A stretch of 54,763 nt of DNA, taken from contig SKKK01000028.1 of the NCBI GenBank assembly GCA_007121535.1, forward strand, positions 1-54,763, written 5' to 3'. This document shows positions 26,090-37,000 of this stretch, in pieces; positions within the stretch are counted from its first letter, which is position 1; every line of letters begins with the position of its first letter. The notes under the pieces are model-generated. The model searched no databases. It was given only the letters and a program-made list of their open reading frames with translations, and had not been told where the DNA came from. The position numbers and the translations under genes were made by a program. This DNA comes from Planctomycetaceae bacterium (GTDB lineage: Bacteria; Planctomycetota; Planctomycetia; Pirellulales; Pirellulaceae).

Positions 26090-27784
26090 TTATTGGACCG
26101 GTTTCCCTTTGACGCGTGACTGTCGATGCCTCAGCAGTTCCGACCATTCCCAGACGCCACAATGCTCCGCCCACGCCTGCCAGCGATCGGTCAGCTCTTC
26201 CAATCGTTTCGGATGTTGGTGGGCAAGATCGATCCGCTCGGTGCGATCGCTGCCCAAATCGTACAGTTCCCAAGGCCTGCTTGCCGGTTGAACCGCCTTC
26301 CAGTCGCCGATGCGCACGGCCTTGTTGCCCTGGTGTTCCCAAAACAAGCCGTCCCGATCCAGCGGCCGGTCGTCGAATGCTGGAACCAGGCTGACCCCTT
26401 CGACCGGTATCAGGGTTTGACCATCGAAGGTCTCGGGATAAGAAACACCGGCTAATTCGGCGAAGGTCGGCATCAGATCGATCACGTGGCCCACCTGGTG
26501 TCGCAACTCGCCCTGCGCCGCGATCCCCGCCGGCCAATGCACCACCAGCGGGGTCACGATGCCTCCTTCGTACGTATCCATTTTGAACTTTCGGAACGGG
26601 GTGTCGGACACATTGGCCCATTCGAGCCCCGCGCTGGCGTAGGACAAGCCGGTACCCAGTGGTGCATCCGGCAAGCCGCGACTGAACCCACCAGGGCCGC
26701 CCTCGGCCGAACATCCGTTGTCGGACAGGAACAAAATCAGCGTGTTGTCCAACTGCTGCAGGGCTTCGAGTCTTTCCACCAAGCGGCCCACGTTCTGATC
26801 GATGCTATCGATCTGAGCGGCGTAGATTTCCATGCGGTGAGCCAGATCTTGCCGGACATCCGCCGGCGTATCCGCCCAAGCTCCGGCCTGGGGGTCACGC
26901 GGGCTGAGCACCGTGTCGGGCGGCACGATGCCCATTTGGACCTGACGTTGAAACCGAGCGGCACGCACGGCGTCCCATCCGGCGTCGTATCGCCCCCGAT
27001 ACTTGGCGATGTCCTCCGGTTTGGCCTGCAGCGGCCAATGTGGGGCGATGTGAGCCAGGTACAGGAAAAACGGCTTCCGGTCCTGATGCACTGCCTGTTC
27101 GATGAACGCCAAGGCGTAGTCGGTAAACGTATCGGTGACGTACAGATCGTCCGGAGGCTCGACCCGCCGATCGGCCTCCACGAAAAACACCTCTTTGCGG
27201 ATCTGCAATGCTTCCTTGAAATACACGCCTCCGCCGGAGGGAACGCCCCAAAACCGATCGAAGCCGCGGTCCAGCGGCCATTGCCCGGGCGCCGACCCCA
27301 CGTGCCATTTGCCCGTCATCAACGTCGCATACCCGGCCTTGCGAAGCACCTCGGCCAAGGTAACGCACCGGTCGTTCAGAAAACCTCGATACGCCGCGAG
27401 GCCATCGTCGCGAGTCATGTGCCCGATCCCCGCCTGATGCGGATACAAGCCGGTCAGCAAGGCAGCTCGAGTCGGGCAGCAACGGGCCGAGTTGTAGAAA
27501 TTCGTAAATCGCAAGCCGTTGGCCGCCAAGGCATCCAGGTGAGGCGTTTCGATCTCGGCGCCATAGCAGCCGAGATCGGAATAACCCAGGTCGTCCGCCA
27601 TGATCAGCACAATGTTCGGCTGCGAACGCTGCGAGGGCTCCGTCGCCACCGCATCCGCGCTCATCCACGCCCCACCCCAAAACCCCAGCATCGCCAAAAC
27701 GATGACGCGGTTCAACGTTCCCCCATGCCACCACCCATGCCACCGCAAGCATCGGGCAACGGACACCGTCAGCGAACCACGCAT
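26090..27784 (-). CDS. Secreted type I sulfatase
   Basis: 564 residues from the ATG at 27784, with GGAGG nine bases upstream. A hydrophobic signal (RVIVLAMLGFWGGAWMSADAVA) precedes QPNIVLIMADDLGYSDLGCYGAEIETPHLDALAANG, where the DD pair (residues 64-65) binds calcium. The sulfatase signature follows: NSARCCPTRAALLTGLYPHQAGIGHM. The first Cys of CCPTR, about residue 102, is the one converted to formylglycine. Also present: GKWHVG, SDNGCSAEGGPGGFSRG, FRKFKMDTYEGGIVTPLVVHWPAG and HVIDLMPTFAELAG. It cleaves sulfate esters, typically from sulfated sugars, in the periplasm or outside the cell. It is the first gene of a small run with the TIM-barrel and NagB-like genes. An anaerobic or FGE-type maturase is needed but not encoded here. 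Confidence 0.95.
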   Translation of the reverse strand: MRGSLTVSVARCLRWHGWWHGGTLNRVIVLAMLGFWGGAWMSADAVATEPSQRSQPNIVLIMADDLGYSDLGCYGAEIETPHLDALAANGLRFTNFYNSARCCPTRAALLTGLYPHQAGIGHMTRDDGLAAYRGFLNDRCVTLAEVLRKAGYATLMTGKWHVGSAPGQWPLDRGFDRFWGVPSGGGVYFKEALQIRKEVFFVEADRRVEPPDDLYVTDTFTDYALAFIEQAVHQDRKPFFLYLAHIAPHWPLQAKPEDIAKYRGRYDAGWDAVRAARFQRQVQMGIVPPDTVLSPRDPQAGAWADTPADVRQDLAHRMEIYAAQIDSIDQNVGRLVERLEALQQLDNTLILFLSDNGCSAEGGPGGFSRGLPDAPLGTGLSYASAGLEWANVSDTPFRKFKMDTYEGGIVTPLVVHWPAGIAAQGELRHQVGHVIDLMPTFAELAGVSYPETFDGQTLIPVEGVSLVPAFDDRPLDRDGLFWEHQGNKAVRIGDWKAVQPASRPWELYDLGSDRTERIDLAHQHPKRLEELTDRWQAWAEHCGVWEWSELLRHRQSRVKGKPVQ

Positions 27785-28095
27785 CTCGGACGCCTCCAAC
27801 AAAGGAAATTGAGACCCGGAAGCCGAAGTCTGGACACGCGATACAAGACCGCCCCTCCATTGCCTTCGATTCTACACGAAAACCTCCGGGTCCGTTAGTA
27901 CTAGTACAAGCGTAATCGTCCTCGAGCAGGTCGCAGGAATGAACCTAGCGCGCTCGGCGCGGGTCTCTGACTCGTGTTTTGCACTTCCGGCCTTGATCGT
28001 GAATTTGCGAAATAACCCGGAGGCGTGAGAGGCAACTGCCGACCAGGGGATACGCCGCGTTCCGCTCGACGGCGACTCGGATGGATGGGGTTCGG
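27785..28095. other. Intergenic stretch without a gene
   Basis: About 310 bases between the sulfatase start and the end of the giant protein. It includes a small self-complementary run at 27898-27905 (ACTAGTAC). Nothing reads as coding and no clear promoter is visible. Confidence 0.4.
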
Positions 28096-31000
28096 TCAAG
28101 GATCCCGGGAACTCTTGGCGCGCTGTCCCGTAGAATCGCTCTTCGTCCGTTGTGCCGTCGGGTCGCCGCCCGCCGGGGCGAATAGGGCGTCGTGCGGATC
28201 CGGCGCGCGGTCGTTCGGTTCGTCTGCCAACAGCGATAGCAGATCCTCCAGAGGTTCCCAATGCTCGGACCAGCGATGCGGCCGTTCCGCCGGCGCGGCG
28301 ACGGAAGGTTCGCTTCGGAAGTGCAGGGTTACGGGAGACTTCGATGGTGGGGAAGCCTCGATCCGAGCAGACTCGTGCCCGGTGGTTGCGGCCTGCGATC
28401 GAAGCCACGGCGGCGTGCGTTCGGCCTCAGCGGTGCCCAATCGGGCGAACATCGCATCCGCAGCAGCGGGCACCCGGGCGCCGAGTCCCGTCGTTGGCTG
28501 CTCTTGGCGACCAAACGCGTGAGTTTGCTCCGCCGCAGATGCGGCATGCAACGACGGCGTCCGGGATTCCTGCAAGCTGTCGAATCCGGCCAACGTGCCA
28601 GCTCCGGCAAAGGATGGCTGCAGCACGTCACCACCATCCATCGCTTCCCCTTCCCCGCCGGGTTCCGCTGGTTCGGCTCGCCAGGCGTTGGGGAAGTTGG
28701 GCGGGAAGATCAGCGTTTGTTGGCCGGATTGCACCGCCGCGCGGGTCTTGCCGAAATTGGGTGCGAAAAAGGCCAGGTCGCCGAAATCGATCCGGCCCGA
28801 CTTGTCGAAGTCGGCCCACCACACGTACGGCGGTTCCGAATCGGGCGCGCCGACCGTCTTGCCAAAAGCCGCGGCGAAAAAGGAAAAGTCCCCGAAGTCG
28901 ATCTGGTTGTTGTCGTCGATGTCGTACACCACCGCCCACAATTCGGTCGCCGGTGATCCGCCCAACTCGGGCACCACCGGCCCGACATCCACCAAGTCCG
29001 TCTGGCCGCTGGCCAACGTCAGCTCCATGTCATACGGACCGATATTTCTACCCGCCGCGTCCACCGGCACTTGGTCGTCACCGGTCGAAGCGAAGCGGAC
29101 CCGAGCCAACAGCACGTAAGCATCGTCGCCCACGTCAGTCAGTTCCGTCCCGCCACCGATCCCGCTGACTAGCCCCAGGCCATCGTCGATCGTTCCCGAC
29201 GGGTTCACGTTGAACGCCGGACCGTGCACGATCTCCATCGCCGTCACATAGTCCGCATAGTACTGCAGATCCAACGTCGCTCCGGCCACGCCCAACGTCG
29301 CCGTCTCCGGCGTACTGACCCAGATCTCGACCCAGAACGACTGCCACTCATGCACCCAATCCGCACTGTCGGGCAAACTGACCACCTCGCCGTTATCCCC
29401 GATCGCACTGGGCTCATGGACGATCGTCATGTCGATCCGCGCTCCCCCGATCTGATCCACGACGATCGTAGTGCCCAGATCTACCAGATCCCAAGGCACG
29501 TTTCCGACGCCGAAGCGACTGAACGGTAACCCGCCGGAACCAAGCTCGAACGTCGCCGGGCCCAGTTCCGTTGCCACGAATTCGACATAACCCAGCCGAG
29601 CCCACTGGGGAGCGATGCCGCGTCCACCCTCCATCGTCCCGCCGCCCAGATCTTTCACCAGGCCGTTCGGGTCATCGATCACCCCGTCCGGAAACATGTC
29701 GAAATCCAAATTGAATACGTTCACCGCATCTGCGACCGCTGTTGTGTAATTGACATCGACGTTACCACCGGAGATGCCCACTCCGGGAGTCAGCAGGTCC
29801 TGCACCCAAACCTCGACATAGTACGTGCTGCCCCGTGCCACCATCTCCAAACTGGAAGGCAAAGCTGTCGACCCGGCCGGCGAGGGCGCCGCAACGGCGA
29901 CCACCTGAACGCCTACGGCTTCGGCGGCCTGCACTTCCAACACCACGTCATTGCCATCGCCCCCGACGTAGGTGATCGTGGCAACCAACCCGCTGCCCAG
30001 GAAATCCGGGATCACGGCGCCTTCAGGCAACCCCGTGAACGTGCCGACGATCGGATCGCTGCCGCCATTATCGACAATCGTGAACGCGTCACCGACCGCG
30101 GGCGAGTAGGAACCGCTGAGCATCAGCGCGGCGCCGGTCAAGTCCACGGCACCTGTGACGTTCAACTGGGAATACTCCGTATCGACCGTCGTACCGTCGA
30201 TCCGGATGGCCAATTGGGCCCCGTCGGCAAACGAGACGGTGGCGGCAGCGACGTCGGCGCCGGCGGTCAGCGGCCGTACGACCGTGCCCGGCGCCAGCAT
30301 GAGATCGCCGCCGGCAGTGTCGATCGAACCGGGATCGAAGACGATCGCCTCGCCGCTGACCAGATCTACATCCGTCGCGGCGGGCCGCGTGATCGGCGCG
30401 GTGATCATGATCGCACCGCTGGAGGTATCGCCGATGACGAGCCTGCCGGCCGCGATGCGGTCGAGTTCGGCGTCGGCCAGCCCGAGCGTCCCGGGCGCGT
30501 CCGGGCCGCCAAGATCGATCGATGTGCCCGCAGTGACGGGCCGCAGGGCGACGGTGTTCGCCCCGGCGGCGATCGCATTGGCAGCCGCGATGTCCATACT
30601 GTCGCCGACAAGAGTGACATCCGCCGTGCCGGTGGCTTCAATGGCACCTGAAACGAGCAATTCGATAGCGAAGCTGTCACCGCCGCCGGCGGTGCCGGTG
30701 ATCTGGATGTCGCCGTCCACGGATCTCACCCGCGAATCCAAACCCCATAGGTATACACCGCGATTGTCGTTCGTCCCCGTCCCTCCGGAACCGTGGATGG
30801 TGATCTTCGCCGCGTCGGCCCCCTCTCCCTTGGACGAGACGAACGCGGCGCCTGAGATTTGCACGCCGAGATTTGAATGGCCGGATCCGTCGCCGCCTTG
30901 ACCGGTGACCAAAATGTTGCCGACGAACGACGTCACCTGCGTGCCCGAATCCATCATCAACACGCCGCGATTGCTGTTCGTCCCCGTTCCGCCGATCCCG

Positions 31001-34000
31001 TTGATCGTGATCGTCGCCGCGTCGCTCCCCGTACCCGTGGACGATACGATGGCTCCGGACCACACATTCACGCCGCCATTGCTGCTGCCTGTCCCGTCGC
31101 CTCCCCGCCCGGTGATCAGGATGGCGCCGTCGACAGACGTCACCTGCGTACCCGGACTCGAACCGGAACCGCTGATAAGCACGCCCGGATTGCTGCTCGT
31201 TCGTCCGCCGCCGGTGCCGTCGATCGTGATCGTTGCCGCTTCGCTGCCCGTGCCGGTGGACGAAATCACCGCGGCATCTGAGATGTTCACACCGTGATCG
31301 TTACTGGTGAACCCGTCGCCTCCTTGGCCGGTGATCAGAATGGCGCCGTCGACCGAACTCACCTGCGTGCCGGGATTCCTGATTAACACGCCGCGATTGC
31401 TGTTCGTTCCCGTTCCGCCGGTGCCGTCGATCGTGATCGTCCCTGCGTCCGCTCCAGTGGCCGTCGATCGCACAATTGTGCCGAAATGCATGTAGACTCC
31501 GTGCTGGTTCGATTGGGCGTTTTTGTTGTCCGCGCCGAAGCCGCTCAGCGAAATATCTCCGCTACCGGTCGTCTCGATCGTGGCGCCAATCGCAACGATG
31601 CCGCTGAAGTTCCCCGTCGTCGTGCCATCCGCATTCGCCAGCAGCGTGATCCCACCGTCGACCGTCGTGAGACTCGAATTCGTCCAAAGCATGATGTTCC
31701 GGATCGCCGAGAGGCTCACCGCCCCGCTGCCGCTGGTAGTGATGACGCTCGTGAAGCTGACGTTGACTGTCCCCACGTTGCTGACCATCAGGCCGTGATC
31801 GGCGGCGAACGTGAGCGGACCGCTGAAGTTCACCACGTCCGTCACATCGTCGCCCTGGATCACCAGCGATGCGTAACCTGCGGCCAACGAATTGACGTGG
31901 ATCGTGTCCGAGCCGTTGGTGGCGAAAATCCTGAGTTCGTCGGTCGGGTTGACGAACGTCGTCGCTTCGCCCAATGTCGATTCGGCCAGCGTCTGCGAGC
32001 CACCGGCATCGGCCACCGTGATCGTTTCGTCACCGCCGGTATAGATCAGCTCGACCACGTCGCTGGCGATGCTCGACGTGATCGGCGCCAATCCGGTATA
32101 GCTGATCGTGAACGTGGTTTCGCCATCGCCATCGGTGTCCAGCTCGATGCTGCCCTCGCTGGCGTTGACGTACGTAAACCTGCTGGTGTGGAAGGCCCCG
32201 CCGACGAGACTCAACGCGTCCTGTCCGTCGCCGCCGTCATAGCTGAGGCCGCCGGCGGGGATCGGATTGCCGCCGGAGAAGTCGACGGTCAGCAGGTCGT
32301 CGCCAGCCAGCGATTGCACGAGGATCTGCCCGCTGACAGCCGCCAGCGAGACTTCCACCGTGAATGGATCGACTTGGGTGACACCGCTGCCGGCAGAGAG
32401 CGAATGGTTGGGGTCGTGGACACGGATGTTCTCGCCACTGAGGCTGATGACAATCCTGTCGTCCTTGCCATCCGCAGCGATGTCTTCGACAACCAGATTG
32501 CCATCGACGATCTGGACAAGCGTCAGCGGGAACACCTGGATCTCGAATGCCCCGATGTCGATGCGATCGCCCATGACACGCTCGAACCCCTCGCCGCGCT
32601 GGTCGTACACCAGGGGCGGGTCGAAGAGTTCGGGGTCGAAGTCCGGATCGCCGGCGTCAATCGCCGCACTGCTGACAGCCAAGGCATGCGTCAACGTTGG
32701 CCCGCCGTGGTCACCGAGTTCCAGTTCGAGTATTTCCGCGCTCGGGCGCACCCCTTGGCCATCGACGCCGACGATGTTCCCGTCGATTGCGTCGCTCAGT
32801 CCGCCGGCGCTCTCCCCGTCGCCGATCAGGTTGTAGGCGCTGGCCGCATCGACGGCACCGGCGATGTCGTCGTCCTGTGGCGCCGCATCGCCTCGCGTGT
32901 TGCCGGCAACGATGGTGTGATGCAGCGCCAGATCGCCGGAGGCGACCAGGATGCCGCCGCCGTTGCCAACGCCGTTGCCATTGGAATCGGCGACATTGCC
33001 GAACACCGTGCTGTGCAGCACGTTGGCGGCGCCGCCGTCGATCCCGATCCCGCCGCCGCCGGCCATCGCCGCATTACCCGAGATCGTGCTGTTGATTACC
33101 GTCAACGATCCCGCCGCCGCGATCCCGCCGCCGAAATTGCCCGCGACGTTGCCCGAGATCGTGCTGTGACTGACATTCAGCGTGCCGACACTGAAGATGC
33201 CACCACCAGCCATTGCGCTGTTGTCGGCGACGGTACTGCTGAACAGGCTGACATCCCCGCCAAGCCAAACGACCAAGCCGCCGCCGGCCGCGTTCAACGG
33301 ATCACTTGGCTTAATAGCTGAATTGCCGGCGATGGTGCTGGAAACGATCTCGACCTGCCCGCTAAAAACGTACACGTCGCCACCGTCCGGAGCAGCGTTT
33401 CCGGTCAACGTGCTGTTGCTGATCACCAAGCTCGACTGCGGGCCGGAATTGTAAACTGCACCGCCCAAACCAACGGCGCTGTTGCTCGAGAGCAGCGTGC
33501 CGGTGATCGACATCTGGCCGCGATTGAGGACACCGCCGCCGAGATTGGCGGAATTATCGTTGATCGCCCCGCCAATGATTGTCACGATGCCCGTAGCGTC
33601 ATTGGCCAATCCCGCACCCTGGTAGCCGCTCTCCGGGCCCGGCGCGGCGTTGCCGATCAACTCGCTATCGGTAAGCCACAGCTCTCCCTCGTTCAGGATG
33701 CCGCCGCCGAACCGTTGTTCGCCCGATGCGGGAATGGTGCCGCCCGTGATCGTGACCCCCTCGATCTCGACGGACGCCCCGGCATGCACCTGGAACACCC
33801 GGTCGCCCAGGCCGCTGGCATCGATCACCGTCTGGCCAGCCCCGGCGCCGACGATCGTCACGCTGCCGCCGGGCAGGATGTCCAGATCCCCGGTCAGCGC
33901 TTCATCTTCGTTGCTGCCCGAGATCGAGAGCGTGTAGGTACCGGCAGACAGCAGGATGGTGACGTCGTCGTCGATCTGGTTTGCGGTGCGAATCGCTTCG

Positions 34001-37000
34001 CGCAATGAAATCAGGCCGTCATTGGGATCGATCACGTCGGCAAACGTGGTCACATGAATCTCACCGTCCACCGGTGGCGGGTCGGGGGTGCCGGTTTGCA
34101 CTTCAACGGATACATCATCAATCCACCAACCCGGCGCGGAGATTACCTCATCGGTGCCGAGTCGCCAACGGAGCTGCACCGGTTGATCAGCCGCCGAAAG
34201 AGGTAGTTGCACGGCCGTATCGATGAAGCCATTGGAGTTCCCGGTCCAGACGTGGCGACCGGCCAGCGGGTTGTCCCAGGCGCTCGGCAGCGGTTGGCTG
34301 CTGTTGTATCCACCGCTCAGGAAGCTGCCGCCGGCGGCCAGGATGTCCTCAAAGTCTCCACCGGCGACGGAAATCTCCAACGCGCCGCCGTCATAGCCGG
34401 CTTCCGTGTTGTAGAGGTTCTGGAACGTTAACAGGCGTTCGTCCTCAGTGTACATGAACGTGGGGGAAGTCAACCGCACATCGCTGACGCTGTCGAAGTT
34501 CGGAACGAAAGCGCTGTTGGGTGGGCTGGAACTGTCGGTCGCGGACGTGGTCCAGGCAACCGCCCCGAAGGCATCCACGCTGGTCCATCCCGGAGGTAGC
34601 GACGGAACGGAGACGTCGTCGAAGTTCTGCGACAGTCCGAAAGCGACAAACTCGACGGCTCCGATATCGATGCGGCCGAGGTTGACACGAGAAAATCCGA
34701 TCCCGCGCTGGTCGTAGGGTAGCTCAGGATTGTCGAAGCTCGGGTCGCCGGCATGAATGGCCGGACTGCCGCTGACGAGTGCATGCGTCGCCGTCGGCCC
34801 GCCGTTGTCGGCCAAGGTCGTCACCAGGATAGAGCCGGTCTCGATCAACTCGCGCCCGCCAACTCCGTCGCTGCGACCGAGGATGTTGCCGTTGCTGCCA
34901 TGCGCAAGTCCTCCGGCCGTGGCGGGATCGCCGACCAAATTGTAGGAACTGCCGCTGTCAAGGTTGTCGCCCTCGATGTCGCTGTCGGTCTCTTCCACGC
35001 CGGAGTTCTTGAAATTTCCGGCCACGATCGAGTGCTGGAGGACCGCCGGAGAGTTCACCGTGGCGATACCGCCTCCGACGGAACCCGAGTCATTCGCATC
35101 CGCCCGATTGCCGGTGATTGTCGAATGCTCGATTGTGGTGACGCCAAAGTCGCGTATTCCACCACCGTGTCCGGCGGCGACATTTCCGGAGATTGTGCTG
35201 TTGGTAACCGTCACCTTGCTGACGGTGCTGTTGTTTTGGATGCCCCCGCCGCTGCCCGTGGTTGCCGTATTTCCGGAGATCGTACTTGCGGTTACCGTCA
35301 GAGTTCCGGTACCGGCGTTGAAGACGCCGCCGCCGTGGAAATCGGCCGTATTTCCGGTAATCGCACTGGCGACCACATTGACCGTGCCGGAAATATTGCG
35401 GATCGCCCCGCCGCTGCGGTCCGACTGGATCCCGGGGATGGGCGTTGCACCGCCGGTCAACGTGACACCCACGATGGTCAGCGATGCACCCGATTGGACG
35501 TCGAAGACACGATCGCCGTACCCGAGGTCGCTGTCGAACAATCCGCCGGCATCAATGATCGTCTGGCCAGCGCCTGCTCCGACGATCGTCACCTCCCTGC
35601 CTTCGAGAATGTCCAAATCGCCTGTGAGTGCTTCTTTTTCGTTTGCACCGGTACGCGTCAACGTGTACGTGCCGGGCTGGAGAAGGATTTCGACGGGATC
35701 GGACTGGGCATTGGCCAGGATAATCGCTTCGCGGAGCGAGGTGAGCCCGTCGTTGGGATCGACCACGTCGTCCAGGGTGTCGACCTGGATGACGGAGACC
35801 GGCGGCATCCACTGCATCCATTGCTCGATCAGGCTGAGATTGTGATCGGTCAATCGAGGCCCGCCATTGTACGTCGTTGCACCGAACGAGTGGATGCCGA
35901 CGACTCGAGGTTGGTCGTCCACCCACTGCCAGACGGGCCCACCACTGTTGCCACTGCTGGTGTCGGCCTGATAGTGCAGGACGCGAGAATCCGAACTCAC
36001 TTGCGCATTTCCGACATCCGTCCACATTGAAAGATTGGATTCTTCATGGACCGTGCCCGGATAGCCGGTGACCTGCACGAACGAGGGCGTCACGTTAAAC
36101 ACCAAGGGCACGTACGTGCCAATGCCGAGATCGTCGAAGCTGTTCTCGTAGAATACGGCCGCATAGTCGTGGGCCGGCCAATCTGCCGGATCGGTCTCGT
36201 AGGTCGGATTCGTTTCCCAAGCCGTCGCCGCGTGATACCCGAAGGGACGCTGAATCGGCGTCCCCGTGTCCTCTTGGAACTGGCCCGGCGCGAACTGAAC
36301 CGTCTCAGCGTACCCGCCACGCTCGGAATCAAACACGCAATGCCCGTTCGTCAAGGTGACGTGCGGGGTAACCAGGAACGCGGTGCAGCGATAGGCATCA
36401 TCGTTCGGATACACTTGCCGCTGGTAACCGACGTTGTACCACGGGAACTGTTGGACGTCCTCCCACGAGACGCGTACGCGATCATCCTCGCCGATCACCG
36501 ACTCTGGCGAGAACAAGTCGTCGCCGTCCTGGAAGAACCGCACATCCGTCGCGGCGAGCAAAACGTCCGCTACGTCCAGCACTTGCAATTGGCCATCAGG
36601 CAATTCCGCCGGCGCCACCCGCCAACCGGCCGATGCGGTCAGCAGTCGCTGAGCCTCTTCTGCTGACAGCGGCCGGGACTCGGGCTCGACCAATGCGATA
36701 GAAAACTGGCCTCGGTCCCCTACTTCGTATTCGTGCCACCGGTGAAACCGGCCACCTATCCACTGCAGCACGACCCGAGACGGCTCGTCCAACGTCGTCC
36801 CGGCCACATGGTCAACGACCGGTCTCCGCAAGGCCGCGGGGTCGTCGCCAACGGCAGTCGAAGCACCGGACGGCATTCTCAGCGAACTCTCGAAATCCAT
36901 CGCATCGGCAAGAGCCCCAGACGCTTGTGAATCGTAAGGATCGAGGGAAGGGTTGAGACCAAAGCTACCATTGAGGCCGCGTGTGGCTGACAATAGCAGC

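Noticed and set aside
26486-27898. 470-residue open frame on the plus strand
   Set aside because: Antisense shadow of the sulfatase gene.
31486-33321. 611-residue open frame on the plus strand
   Set aside because: It is the complement of the giant protein's coding strand, has Arg/Ala/Val-rich composition without domains, and lacks a ribosome site. The minus frame has clear repeats and motifs.
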